The position numbers were made by a program, and so were the translations under genes. Below, in pieces: positions 54,586 to 62,833 of a stretch of 64,000 nt of DNA; positions within the stretch are counted from its first letter, which is position 1, and every line of letters starts with the position of its first letter. The notes beneath the pieces were generated by a model that was given only the letters and a program-made list of their open reading frames with translations, was not told where the DNA came from and did not search any database. This DNA is from Microvirga ossetica (GTDB lineage: Bacteria; Pseudomonadota; Alphaproteobacteria; Rhizobiales; Beijerinckiaceae), in assembly GCF_002741015.1 (NCBI RefSeq), contig NZ_CP016616.1, forward strand, positions 4,187,501 through 4,251,500. The letters run 5' to 3'.

Positions 54586-55359
54586 TCAGTGTTTGCCGCC
54601 GCCATTTCCATTGCCGTTACCACTTCCGTGTCCGCCGCCGTTTCCGCCACCGTTTCCTGCAGGACCATCTTGATCGGTGCCGTCGCCATTGTTGGATGCG
54701 CCGGGATTGGATGAATCGTTGCCATCGTCGTCGTTGCCGTGCCCATTATTGCCGTGGCCACCGGCGTTGCCATTGCCGTTGCCGTTGCCATGCCCGTTAT
54801 TGCCATGGCCGCCGGCGTTGCCGTTGTCAGAGCCCTGATTGCCCTGGCCGTTTCCGTTGCCGTTCCCGGCCGTGCCGCCAGTTCCGCCCGTGCCACCGTC
54901 GGTCGACCCGCCGGCGCTTCCTGCGCCGGAACTACGGCCGCCACCGGAGCTTCCGGCTCCTGCCGTGCCGCCGTCTGCCACGACGCCGCCGGAACCTGGG
55001 CCTGCGCCATCGCCAATGCTGCCGCCGGCCGAACCGCTGCTAACCCCGCCTGCGGTTCCAGGGCCCGAACCCAAGGAACCCGGCACGCCCGCCGGGCTGC
55101 CGCCGATCGAGCCGGTCACCGTGTTATCCCGATCCGCATCGTTGAGATTGTCCATCCTGCGGAGGGCTTGGGGCCGAATGGCACAGCGGCAGGTTTCCTG
55201 ACCCTGCACGATGCGAAGCCGGCAGTTGTGATACATGGAGGCATCTGCGACTGCCGGAACGCATTGCTGTCCAACCCTCGCGGATTGGGCATAGGATGGC
55301 GTTCCAAGCGTGAGGAAGAGGGCAGCGCCGGACAAAGCAAGAGCGTATGAACGCAACAT
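54586..55359 (-). CDS. Secreted Gly/Asn-rich low-complexity protein
   Basis: A 257-residue protein with a signal peptide (MLRSYALALSGAALFLTLGT, cut near SYAQ). A short folded-looking region, about 25-75, has three Cys, including NCRLR and CRCAIRP. A long tail rich in Gly, Ser, Asn and His follows, including two identical NAGGHGNNGHGN blocks. It is probably an exported, flexible, possibly metal-binding or matrix protein. ATG 55359 follows AAAGGTGA; the frame continues upstream without protein-like character. The family is unrecognised. The gene faces the urea operon terminator and has an EcfG-like promoter upstream. Confidence 0.75.
   Translation of the reverse strand: MLRSYALALSGAALFLTLGTPSYAQSARVGQQCVPAVADASMYHNCRLRIVQGQETCRCAIRPQALRRMDNLNDADRDNTVTGSIGGSPAGVPGSLGSGPGTAGGVSSGSAGGSIGDGAGPGSGGVVADGGTAGAGSSGGGRSSGAGSAGGSTDGGTGGTGGTAGNGNGNGQGNQGSDNGNAGGHGNNGHGNGNGNGNAGGHGNNGHGNDDDGNDSSNPGASNNGDGTDQDGPAGNGGGNGGGHGSGNGNGNGGGKH
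54733..54819 (-). repeat. Two direct 36-bp repeats encoding NAGGHGNNGHGN
   Basis: Copies at 54733-54768 and 54784-54819 match at 32 of 36 bases. All four differences are synonymous, so both copies encode the same twelve residues. They are separated by 15 bases within the Gly-rich gene. Identical protein with changed DNA points to purifying selection on the repeat rather than recent slippage. Confidence 0.8.
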
Positions 55360-55426
55360 GGTGTTCACCTTTAGAGAGCCGATTTTTGATGATGAGCTGC
55401 GATAAGGGCAGCTCGCATGGCTTAAA

Positions 55427-55451
55427 GACGCAAGTGTGGGAATAACGTTCC
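55427..55451 (-). promoter_or_regulatory. EcfG-like promoter of the Gly-rich gene
   Basis: Read leftward, GGAAC is followed after 16 bases by CGTC, one mismatch from the EcfG consensus and with the same spacing as at treZ. It would give a leader of about 60 bases before the ATG at 55359. Confidence 0.35.
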
Positions 55452-55560
55452 AACGCGCCGGCAAAATCTATTCCTGTTGGGTTCGGGAACTATGTCGAAA
55501 TAGCCTTTGATAGGCTCGCATAATTGGAACAGCTGAGAATTGTGCTTGCTTCAGCTGTGG

Positions 55561-56988
55561 TCAATCGAAGGCTGAGACATAGGCCTCGGCCATATTTCGA
55601 ATATCGCCAAGCTTTGTCTTAAGGGATGACCAATTGTCCTCAGCGGCAATGGGTGCCCACAGAGCCTCCACTTCCTCGATCAGCATGGTGCAGGGTTTCT
55701 CCCGCGCGAAATAGGGATGGTCGAACCGGATGCCCGGCGTCGGTTCGAATGTACTCAGCGCATGTTGAACTGGCTCGAAGGATGCTTGGTCATAGATCGC
55801 TGATGATGGACTCTTCTTCGCACGCTCTGTGCTCAGAGCGCCGCCATACCAGTCGAAGAAGGTCTGCTCGAACGGAGCCTTGCTTTCGTGCAGGAAAGTC
55901 CACACCGCCTTGGCCAGCGCGCCGTCCTGCTCGACCCCCTTCGACTGAAGTCCGAGACGGCGCGTGATCGTCGCCGGAAACTCCCGGTGCAGGGCCGGTT
56001 CGAACGTAGCCAACGCCTGCTCAAGGCTGGCCTGCGGCGCGAGCGGAAGCAGGCATTCCGCGAGGCGATAAAGATTCCACAGCAACGCGTCGGGCTGGCG
56101 GCCGAAGGCATAGAGTCCCGTCTCGTCGAAATAGGCGGCGGTAAATGCGGGATCGTATGAGGGCAAGAAACGCCAGGAGCCGTAATCGAAGCTTTCTCCC
56201 GTGATGTTGATGTTGTCGGTGTTGAGAACGCCGTGCACGAAGCCTGCCGCCATCCATTGTGCGCCCATGCGCGCAACCCGCCGGCAGACTTCTTCCAGAA
56301 AAGCAATTGCACGAGCCGCTTCGTCGTCGTGCCATATCTCCGGCATGTAAGTCCGGACGGAATAGTCGAGCAGCTTGCGGATGTTGTGTGGCTCATTGAG
56401 GTAGAGAAAGCGCTGGAACGTTCCGATGCGGATATGGGAATGGCTGAGGCGCACCAGGACCGATGAGCGGGTGGGCGACGGCTCGTCGCCACGTTCGAGG
56501 TCCTCGCCCGTTTCGATCAGGCTGAAGGACTTCGATGTGTCGACGCCGAGCGCCTCGAGCATCTCCGTCGCCAGGATCTCCCGCACGCCGCCCTTCAAGG
56601 TCAGGCGGCCGTCTGCGTGGCGCGACCATGGCGTCTGCCCGCTGCCTTTGGTGGCGAGATCGAGAAGCCTGCCGTCCTCCGCGTCCCGAACCTGCGCGAA
56701 CAGGAAGCCGCGGCCGTCGCCGAGATGAGGATTGTAGCTGCGGAACTGATGGCCGTGATAGCGCAAAGCGAGGGGCTGATCGAGGTTCTCGGGCAGGGGC
56801 GTGAAACGGCCGAAATGGTCGATCCATTCCTCGTCTGTCAGAGAACCGAGCCCGACCTTCTCGGCCCAACGTTGGTTGCGGTAGCGCAGGATAAGGTCGG
56901 GGAAGCGCGCCGGTTGCACGATGTCGTAGAAGTCCGGACCGAGGTCCTGGTGGCACGTTGCGGCGCGATAGGCGGCGGATGGAGGCAT
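55561..56988 (-). CDS. selO: Protein adenylyltransferase SelO (YdiU family)
   Basis: A 475-residue SelO pseudokinase, which transfers AMP from ATP to Ser, Thr or Tyr of target proteins, especially in oxidative stress. YHGHQFRSYNPHLGDGRG is the N-terminal hallmark, Lys114 in TKGSGQTPWSR contacts ATP, REILATEMLEALG is the helix-C region, and Asp258 in HGVLNTDNINITG is the catalytic/metal site. FDYG stands for the DFG-like motif. Length is near the usual 480-490. It is transcribed leftward, alone, with the intergenic palindromes directly upstream. Confidence 0.93.
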   Translation of the reverse strand: MPPSAAYRAATCHQDLGPDFYDIVQPARFPDLILRYRNQRWAEKVGLGSLTDEEWIDHFGRFTPLPENLDQPLALRYHGHQFRSYNPHLGDGRGFLFAQVRDAEDGRLLDLATKGSGQTPWSRHADGRLTLKGGVREILATEMLEALGVDTSKSFSLIETGEDLERGDEPSPTRSSVLVRLSHSHIRIGTFQRFLYLNEPHNIRKLLDYSVRTYMPEIWHDDEAARAIAFLEEVCRRVARMGAQWMAAGFVHGVLNTDNINITGESFDYGSWRFLPSYDPAFTAAYFDETGLYAFGRQPDALLWNLYRLAECLLPLAPQASLEQALATFEPALHREFPATITRRLGLQSKGVEQDGALAKAVWTFLHESKAPFEQTFFDWYGGALSTERAKKSPSSAIYDQASFEPVQHALSTFEPTPGIRFDHPYFAREKPCTMLIEEVEALWAPIAAEDNWSSLKTKLGDIRNMAEAYVSAFD

Positions 56989-57021
56989 GTCGCTGGTCCT
57001 ATGAACCTGTGTTCAATTCCT

Positions 57022-57093
57022 AGCGCATCGTGCGGAAAAGTGGACCCGGTTTTCGCTGACGCGGCCCTCTGGGTCCGCTCTAAACGATGCGCT
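57022..57093. repeat. Intergenic palindromic repeat, copy 1
   Basis: A 72-bp imperfect palindrome with perfect 10-bp ends (AGCGCATCGT and ACGATGCGCT) and an inner GGACCC/GGGTCC pair. It starts 33 bp upstream of selO and contains AAAAGTGGACCC, which recurs in the adjacent copy as CCCAAAAGTGG. It resembles the dispersed extragenic palindromes common in Methylobacteriaceae-type genomes. I see no other copy in the window besides the next one. Confidence 0.7.
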
Positions 57094-57103
57094 CTTAGGA
57101 GTG

Positions 57104-57153
57104 GAGCATCGGATTGGGTCCCAAAAGTGGGGCCACTTTTGGGTCCGATGCTC
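57104..57153. repeat. Intergenic palindromic repeat, copy 2
   Basis: GAGCATCGGA-TTGGGT-CCCAAAAGTGG faces CCACTTTTGGG-TCCGATGCTC. The arms pair over 21 bases once a six-base insertion (TTGGGT) in the left arm is looped out. It lies ten bases from copy 1, forming a tandem pair as in REP/BIME-type elements. Confidence 0.75.
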
Positions 57154-57302
57154 TAGCACGACCGAAATGTTCAGAGGCGTCGCAGCGGGTCAAGCATGGA
57201 CCCGGTGACGGCGGTTGAGACATGCTCGCTTTGCCACGGACTGGACAAAGTTGAGCTTCGAAAGCTGAGTTGCAATGTTGCGAAAATCGATGGTTTGACG
57301 TC

Positions 57303-57373
57303 TTTTTGAGCGGCTGCTCAAAAATAATTCATGGTGAAAGCTTTGCTAAAAACATCTGGTTTTTCCAGATGTT
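57303..57373. other. Pair of perfect hairpins in a 500-bp non-coding gap
   Basis: In the gap 56989-57492 between selO and a small gene lie two perfect 9-bp hairpins 26 bases apart. The first is TTTTTGAGC-GGCT-GCTCAAAAA (57303-57324). The second is AACATCTGG-TTTTT-CCAGATGTT (57351-57373). A shorter stem (AGCTT-CGA-AAGCT) sits just upstream, near 57254. The local AT content is higher than in the flanks. An open frame starting at 57270 spans them but looks spurious. They may belong to a small RNA, a leader or a terminator pair. Confidence 0.5.
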
Positions 57374-57492
57374 CGGCTTGGATGCTCAAGCGCTCCGCCG
57401 TCATATAGCTGCGCTTTCGTGCGTTGGTCTATTGGCGGGCCTGAGGCGCTCCCCTAAGATCCTGGCTAACGAAGCAGACGGGAGGCGGGTCG

Positions 57493-57696
57493 ATGGCATT
57501 CAAGGATGTGCTCAGCCTTTGCGGCCGGATCGGTCTGATTATGACAGCGTTCGCGTTCGTTGCAGGAATTGTTGCAGGTCCTCTTCTCGAAAAAGTCTGG
57601 TCGTCCCGTCCGACAACGATCTCCCAGAACGGCCCGGTTGCTACCCCCGTTCCGCCCCCACCCCCCATTCAGGCCAATGCCGGGGGACCGGGCTAA
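57493..57696 (+). CDS. Small single-pass membrane protein
   Basis: A 67-residue protein with one transmembrane helix (about residues 10-34, GLIMTAFAFVAGIVAGPLL) and a Pro-rich tail (TPVPPPPPIQANAGGPG). ATG 57493 follows GGGAGGCGGG. The layout suggests a membrane-anchored linker or subunit with the tail in the periplasm or cytoplasm. I do not recognise the family. Another small gene follows 84 bp later on the same strand. Confidence 0.6.
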   Translation: MAFKDVLSLCGRIGLIMTAFAFVAGIVAGPLLEKVWSSRPTTISQNGPVATPVPPPPPIQANAGGPG

Positions 57697-57780
57697 CGCC
57701 TTTTTAGAACTCTCCGGTTCATATCACGTCATCGCCAGGACCTGGCGGGAATGCGGCTCCTTTATTCTGGGAAAGGCGCG

Positions 57781-58155
57781 ATGAGCAGCGAGACACTTCT
57801 AAGGCAGGAAATCCGGCATTCGCTCGGTTTCGTCCGCGGCCTGATCGATCATTATTCAGGGCTTTATTCGGGCGAAAATCTCACGAGCGACGTTCTTCGC
57901 ATCTGTGACGAGATGACGGATGCGGATGAACCGGACTCCCGGCTGATGGAGGCACGGCGCATGGTCGAGGAGCGGTGCCGGCAGCTGACGCAGGCGGCGG
58001 ACCGCTTTACGCAACGCGATCCCGAAGCGATCGCGGCCTCGCGGGCACAGGCCGTTGCGGCCATCGATCTGTTTCAGGATGCCACCTTCGAATGGCGCAA
58101 GACACGCACCGTCCTTCCATCGTCCGGCCGGTTGCTGCGCAGAAAGAGCCTCTGA
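57781..58155 (+). CDS. Hypothetical helical protein, 124 residues
   Basis: A soluble, charged, mostly helical protein (MSSETLLRQEIRHSLGFVRG at the start; SLRPxx-like motifs absent). ATG 57781 follows GGGAAAGGCGCG; the ten residues upstream in frame are not needed. It is convergent with the L,D-transpeptidase gene, 15 bp apart. No known domain is evident to me. Confidence 0.6.
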   Translation: MSSETLLRQEIRHSLGFVRGLIDHYSGLYSGENLTSDVLRICDEMTDADEPDSRLMEARRMVEERCRQLTQAADRFTQRDPEAIAASRAQAVAAIDLFQDATFEWRKTRTVLPSSGRLLRRKSL

Positions 58156-58170
58156 TCGTCTTGAATCGCG

Positions 58171-59538
58171 TCACAGGCGCTTTGGCTTGATCGACGCCGT
58201 CGCGGGAACATCGACCATCTGCGGTTCGGGCACGACATCGCTCTTCGGCGCATCGAGCCCATAGACGTCCTCGCGGAAATGCACGGCGCCATCCGCCGTC
58301 GCATAGCCGGTGAGATAGACCCAGGCCACCGGCACGGGCTTCTCGAGGCGGATGTCCTGGCGCGCGCTGCTCGCGATCGCCGCATCGATGCCGTCGCGCG
58401 TCCAGGCCGCCGACGATCCGTTCGCGCTGCGCAGCAGCCATTCGGCAAAATCGCCCACATCGGCCACGCGCACGCAGCCCGAGGAGTGGAAGCGTGCATC
58501 CTGCGCGAAGAGCTGCTTCTTGGGCGTGTCGTGCATGTAGACAGCATGCTTGTTCGGCATGTCGATGCGGATCTGGCCGAGCGAATTGATGGCGCCTGGA
58601 TCCTGGCGCAGCGTGTAGTTCACCGCCGTCTCCGTCGACCAGTCGAGGCTCTTCGGATCGACCTCCTGACCCTTCGCATCGAGAATGCGGATCTTCATCT
58701 TGTCGAGATAGGCGGGATCCTTGCGGACGTGGGGGATGATGTCCTTCTTGATGAGCGAGACGGGCACCGTCCATGTCGGGTTGAGGTTGACGGCCGTGAC
58801 GCGCGTCTCGACGATCGGCGAGGGCCGGTCCACCTTGCCGACGATCGCGACATAGCGGCGGGCGACTTCTCCGCGCTCGATCGCCTCGACGGCGGCGGAG
58901 GGAATGTTGACCACGACGTAGCGGTCGCCGAAGGCGAAGGTCGAGCCTGCAAGCCGCTGCGCGGATGCGGTGAGCTGGCGATGGCGGGTGATTGCAGGGA
59001 CGTTGATCGCCTCCAGCGTTCGTGCACGCACGGCGCCGGATTCCGGCAGGCCGTGCCGGGCCTGAAATCGTTTGACGGCGCTGGCAAGTTCCACATCGAA
59101 GAGCGTGCTCGCGGCGGCATCCGCGGAGAGGTCGCCCTCCAGCGCGAGGCGTTGCCGAAGCAGGGCCACGAGCGGACCTTTGTCGCCCGTCTTCAGGACC
59201 GTGCCGGCCGGCAAGGAGGGCCATCCTCCGGCTTCGGCGAGGCGCTTGTAGGTCCAGGCCGCCCGCATGGTGTTGATGAAGGTGCTCGCGTCGAGGCTCG
59301 GGCGGGAATCCTGCGAGATCGACGCCACCGGTGCCGGCGCGGGCTGCTCCCCGGTCTTCGGCGGGGCTGAGGCTGCAACTTTCTGTCGCACAGCCGGCGC
59401 TGCCGCCGGCATCGCCTGAGCTGGCTTGCTGGGCGCTGCGGTTTCGGCTGGAGCGGCGGTGCCCGGGCCGCTCCAGAGCGTGAGGCCTGAGAGCAAGGCC
59501 CATCCGAGCCAGAGGCGTTGTGTATTCCGATACGTCAT
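58171..59538 (-). CDS. L,D-transpeptidase (YkuD domain) with peptidoglycan-binding-like region
   Basis: A 455-residue exported protein. An N-terminal signal peptide (residues about 1-28, ending in GTAA) is followed by an Ala/Pro-rich linker to about 80. A peptidoglycan-binding-like helical domain comes next (LVALLRQRLALEGD, then VKRFQARHGLPESG). The YkuD catalytic domain runs from about residue 205, with MHDTPKKQLFAQDARFHSSG leading to the nucleophile Cys355 in SSGCVRV. It should form 3-3 cross-links in peptidoglycan or attach proteins to it, in the YcbB/LdtD style. It stands alone. Confidence 0.93.
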   Translation of the reverse strand: MTYRNTQRLWLGWALLSGLTLWSGPGTAAPAETAAPSKPAQAMPAAAPAVRQKVAASAPPKTGEQPAPAPVASISQDSRPSLDASTFINTMRAAWTYKRLAEAGGWPSLPAGTVLKTGDKGPLVALLRQRLALEGDLSADAAASTLFDVELASAVKRFQARHGLPESGAVRARTLEAINVPAITRHRQLTASAQRLAGSTFAFGDRYVVVNIPSAAVEAIERGEVARRYVAIVGKVDRPSPIVETRVTAVNLNPTWTVPVSLIKKDIIPHVRKDPAYLDKMKIRILDAKGQEVDPKSLDWSTETAVNYTLRQDPGAINSLGQIRIDMPNKHAVYMHDTPKKQLFAQDARFHSSGCVRVADVGDFAEWLLRSANGSSAAWTRDGIDAAIASSARQDIRLEKPVPVAWVYLTGYATADGAVHFREDVYGLDAPKSDVVPEPQMVDVPATASIKPKRL

Positions 59539-59659
59539 CCCCGAACTATGGGAGAGGATGGTTGATAAAATGCTGCAACGGTCCGGTTTCCCTCGGAAGC
59601 GATGAACGGATGCCGGCCGGGGGAATTAGTACTGAAACAACCCCCTTTGCGAGGAGCCC

Positions 59660-59887
59660 ATGACGTCCGAGGAAATCAAGGAACTGAACGCAGCGCGCGA
59701 AAACCTCGTGAAACGGCGCAGGGACATGGCGCGGCAGATTTCCGGGGCGCCGCTTCCCTCCATCGAGATGGCGGAGGAACTGACCAAGATCCTCATCGCC
59801 ATCGAGGCCCTGGATCGAACTCTCAACGAGGCCGGGCATCCCTATATGAGCCAGGGCGTGGTCGAGCAGCTGCGGGCCGGAGGCTGA
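59660..59887 (+). CDS. Small hypothetical helical protein
   Basis: A 75-residue soluble protein, almost entirely helical and charged (MTSEEIKELNAARENLVKRR; IEMAEELTKILIAIEALDR), so perhaps coiled-coil or dimeric. ATG 59660 is preceded by an excellent GAGGAG site. It diverges from the L,D-transpeptidase gene and converges with the histidine phosphatase gene, three bases apart. Function unknown. Confidence 0.65.
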   Translation: MTSEEIKELNAARENLVKRRRDMARQISGAPLPSIEMAEELTKILIAIEALDRTLNEAGHPYMSQGVVEQLRAGG

Positions 59888-59890
59888 CCT

Positions 59891-60448
59891 TTACGGCCCG
59901 ATCCTGCCGATGAGGTCGAACCCCGCTCCGGCCTTCGGCTTGAGCACGAGCGCTTCGCCCTCTTCGGGAAAGATCCCGGTCAGGGCCGTGATGTTGACCT
60001 GGTGCGTCACCAGCACCAGAACGCCCCGGGACCGCCATTCCCCGATCCGCTGGCGGAGTGCCTCGGTCTGAGTCTCCTCCCGGTCCCGCCCGGCGAAGAA
60101 CGAGTCGAGGGGCGAGAACGGTTCGGTCAGGCTGCCGAAGGCAAGGCGGGCGGTATCGAGGGCGCGGCACCAGCGGCTCGACAGCACCTGCTCGACTGGG
60201 ATCTGCCGGGCTCTGAATTGCTCGCCGATGGCCTGAGCCTGCCGTCGCCCCTCCGCCGAGAGGTTGCGCTGCGTCGAGCAATCCTCGAGCCGGAACTGCG
60301 GAGGGTCTCCCGTGCCGGGGGCGCGGGCATGGCGGAAGAGGGCGACGGTGCCGCCGTCGCGCAGAGCCTGCCAGGCCGCATCGGACGCGAGAAGCGCTTG
60401 CGGCCAGATGGTTGCCAGCAGAACCAGAAATGCCACGGCCATCGGCAT
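59891..60448 (-). CDS. Histidine phosphatase family protein, exported
   Basis: A 185-residue member of the phosphoglycerate-mutase-like superfamily. The catalytic loop LFRHARAPGTGD has RHA where RHG is usual; His38 is the likely phospho-acceptor, with partner residues in SSRWCRALDTA and VLVTHQVNI. The N-terminal hydrophobic stretch MPMAVAFLVLLATIWPQALL is a signal peptide, suggesting a periplasmic phosphatase. The substrate is unknown. It stands 98 bp downstream of the formamidase-like hydrolase on the same strand. Confidence 0.85.
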   Translation of the reverse strand: MPMAVAFLVLLATIWPQALLASDAAWQALRDGGTVALFRHARAPGTGDPPQFRLEDCSTQRNLSAEGRRQAQAIGEQFRARQIPVEQVLSSRWCRALDTARLAFGSLTEPFSPLDSFFAGRDREETQTEALRQRIGEWRSRGVLVLVTHQVNITALTGIFPEEGEALVLKPKAGAGFDLIGRIGP

Positions 60449-60546
60449 GAAGTACCAGCCAGTTGTCAGTCCGGCGCAGGAAGCACTGCCGTCGCGTGAC
60501 GCAACGTCGGATCGAGGTCCGGGTTCCCCGAACTGTTGGTCGGCAA

Positions 60547-61368
60547 TCAGGCCTTTGCCGCCAGCTCGACGACGAAATCGACCAGCGGATCCGCAGGCTC
60601 GGCCAGACCTGCAATGACATCGAAATGGTGCGCCCCTGGGACCTCATAGTACCGGGTCGCGATCCCCCCCTTGCCCCAGCGTTCGACGATGGCCTTGGAC
60701 TGGCGCAGGAATTCCCCGCTCTCGGCTCCTCCCACAACGGCGACGAGGTGCCCGAATTCCGGCGGCGTCCATTCCAGCGGGCTCAGGCGTCGGGCCTCCT
60801 CGAGCGTCAGGCCGAGCGCCTTGTTGAGCGAGGTCGGGACGAGGGGCGGCAGGTCGAACAGGCCGGAGATCGGCATGGCGGCCCGCACGGGCATGGTCTG
60901 CGGGGCAGGGCGCGCCATGAGGCAGGCCGCGAGATGTCCGCCCGCCGAATGCCCGGTCGCGACCAGCGGGCGGCCCATGCGCCGCACGAGGAAGTCGGCA
61001 GCGGCTTCCATCTCGGAAACGATCTCGGCCAATGTCGCCGTGGGAGCGAGCGTATAGTTCGGCACCGCCACCGTCAGGCCGCGCTCATTGGCACCGCGTG
61101 CCAGATGGCTGGAAAACGACTTGTCGAGCGCCTGCCAGTAACCGCCATGAATGAACAGGACGACCGGGCCGCCCGCATCGCCGGTGCGCGGATGGAAGAG
61201 ATCGAGGCGATGACGTTCGCCGGGCCCATAGGCGAGATCGAGTTCGCTGCGGGCTTCGGCACGATAGGCCGCCGCATCCCGCTGCCAGCCCGCGATATGG
61301 ACCGTGTGCTCCGGCACGCGCGCCCGATTGTTGTACTCGGCCTCGAGATCGATCCCTTCGGCTGCCAT
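60547..61368 (-). CDS. Alpha/beta hydrolase, kynurenine-formamidase/esterase type
   Basis: A 273-residue alpha/beta hydrolase. FIHGGYWQALDKS carries the HGGxW oxyanion motif typical of arylformamidases, GHSAGGHLAA the nucleophile Ser, and GAHHFDVIAG the catalytic His. The family hydrolyses N-formylkynurenine, carbamates or other aryl esters. It starts only 11 bp after livF in the same direction, so it is probably co-transcribed with the liv-type transporter and may act on the imported compound. Confidence 0.82.
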   Translation of the reverse strand: MAAEGIDLEAEYNNRARVPEHTVHIAGWQRDAAAYRAEARSELDLAYGPGERHRLDLFHPRTGDAGGPVVLFIHGGYWQALDKSFSSHLARGANERGLTVAVPNYTLAPTATLAEIVSEMEAAADFLVRRMGRPLVATGHSAGGHLAACLMARPAPQTMPVRAAMPISGLFDLPPLVPTSLNKALGLTLEEARRLSPLEWTPPEFGHLVAVVGGAESGEFLRQSKAIVERWGKGGIATRYYEVPGAHHFDVIAGLAEPADPLVDFVVELAAKA

Positions 61369-61379
61369 CGCGCGCCCCC

Positions 61380-62078
61380 TTAAACGTGGAGATACCGGTC
61401 CTTGAGGCTCGTATCGCTCGTGAGTTCCGCGCTCGTGCCCGTCCAGACCGAGCGGCCCTTCTCGATGATCACGTGCCGGTCGGCGAAACGCGCCAGCGCA
61501 CCGATATTCTTGTCGATCACCAGAATGGATTGCCGTTCGCCCTTGAGATGCTTGAGGCAGGTCCAGATCTCGGTACGGATCAGCGGCGCCAGTCCTTCCG
61601 TGGCCTCGTCGAGGATGAGCAGCTTCGGATTGGTCATCAAGGCGCGGCCGATGGCCAGCATCTGCTGCTCACCGCCGGAGAGCTGCGTGCCCAGGTTGTT
61701 CCGGCGTTCCTTCAGGCGCGGGAAGAGATCGTAGACCGCATCGAGCGTCCAGCGGCGGGATCCCGTTCGTGCCGAGGCGGTGGCGACGAGGTTCTCCTCT
61801 ACCGTCAGTGTCGGAAAGATCTGCCGGCCCTCCGGCACGAGGCCGATGCCTGTCTGCGCGATGCGGTAGGGCGCAAGTCCGGTGACAGCCGCGCCATGGA
61901 ACCGCACTTCGCCACCGCGCGGGCGCAGCAGGCCCATGATGGACCGTATCGTCGTCGTCTTGCCCATGCCATTGCGGCCGAGCAGGGTCACCACCTCGCC
62001 TTCCTTGATGTCGAAGGAAACGTCGAACAGGACCTGCGCCGCGCCGTAGGAGGCCTGAAGGTTGCGCACGGAGAGCAT
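61380..62078 (-). CDS. livF: Branched-chain amino acid type ABC transporter ATP-binding protein (LivF)
   Basis: A 232-residue ATPase. Walker A is GRNGMGKTT, the signature LSGGEQQMLAIGRALM, and Walker B LLILDEATEGLAPLI. EAT in place of the usual EPT is a conservative change seen in some LivF. ATG 62078 lies in a TGATG overlap with livG; GTG 62081 is an alternative. The switch His of the H-loop is replaced (LVIDKNIGAL), as is common in LivF paralogues. The substrate could be a branched amino acid, amide or aromatic acid. Confidence 0.9.
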   Translation of the reverse strand: MLSVRNLQASYGAAQVLFDVSFDIKEGEVVTLLGRNGMGKTTTIRSIMGLLRPRGGEVRFHGAAVTGLAPYRIAQTGIGLVPEGRQIFPTLTVEENLVATASARTGSRRWTLDAVYDLFPRLKERRNNLGTQLSGGEQQMLAIGRALMTNPKLLILDEATEGLAPLIRTEIWTCLKHLKGERQSILVIDKNIGALARFADRHVIIEKGRSVWTGTSAELTSDTSLKDRYLHV

Positions 62079-62833
62079 CACACCAACTCCTCTTCGCCGA
62101 GATAGGCGGCGCGCACCTCCGGGTTGGCCCTGATCTTCTCCGGAGTGTCGGTAGCGATCACGCGGCCGTAGACGAGGACGGAGACGCGATCGGCGAGGGA
62201 GAAGACCGCCTCCATGTCGTGCTCGATCAGCACGATGGTCAGGCGGCTTTTCAGACGTCGCAGGGTTTCGACCACGCGCTGGGATTCGTCGTGTCCGGTG
62301 CCGGCGAGCGGCTCGTCGAGAAGAAGCAGTTTCGGCGCGGTCGCTAGGCCGATGGCCAATTCCAGCTGGCGTTTCTCACCGTGAGACAGCAGGCCCGCGG
62401 GAATGTGAGCGCGTGCGGCCAGACCGACCTGTGTCAGGCAGTCCATGGCAGGCTCGTTCAGCGCCTTCTCCTGCGAGGCATTGCCGAAGAAGCGAAAGCT
62501 CGATCCCGAACGTGCCTGAACCGCCAGCGCCACATTCTCGAGCGCGGAAAAGCCGGGCAGAATCGACGTGATCTGGAACGAACGCGCAAGCCCGCGTCCG
62601 ACCCGCTGCGGCATCGAGAGAGAGGTGACGTCCTTACCGGCGAACAGGATCGATCCGGAATCCGAGCGAAGGGTGCCGGAGATCTGGTGAATCAGGGTCG
62701 TCTTGCCCGCGCCGTTGGGGCCGATGATGGCATGCAGCTCGCCGGGTTGAACGGGGAGGCTGACGTCGTCGGTGACGACGAGAGCGCCGTAAGCCTTCCG
62801 CAGGTTGCGCAGCTCGAGCAGGGGCTCAGCCAT
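62078..62833 (-). CDS. livG: Branched-chain amino acid type ABC transporter ATP-binding protein (LivG)
   Basis: A 251-residue ATPase. Walker A is GPNGAGKTT, the signature LLSHGEKRQLELAIGLATA, Walker B LLLLDEPLAGTG and the switch His is in LIEHDMEAVF. ARSFQITSILPGFSALENVA is the usual Q-loop region of LivG. It overlaps the livM stop by eight bases and livF by one, so the subunits are translationally coupled. Confidence 0.93.
   Translation of the reverse strand: MAEPLLELRNLRKAYGALVVTDDVSLPVQPGELHAIIGPNGAGKTTLIHQISGTLRSDSGSILFAGKDVTSLSMPQRVGRGLARSFQITSILPGFSALENVALAVQARSGSSFRFFGNASQEKALNEPAMDCLTQVGLAARAHIPAGLLSHGEKRQLELAIGLATAPKLLLLDEPLAGTGHDESQRVVETLRRLKSRLTIVLIEHDMEAVFSLADRVSVLVYGRVIATDTPEKIRANPEVRAAYLGEEELV

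Noticed and set aside
57270-57707. 145-codon frame across the hairpin cluster
   Set aside because: It overlaps the better-supported 67-codon gene in another frame, crosses both hairpins, and is Cys/Arg/Ser-rich without a pattern.
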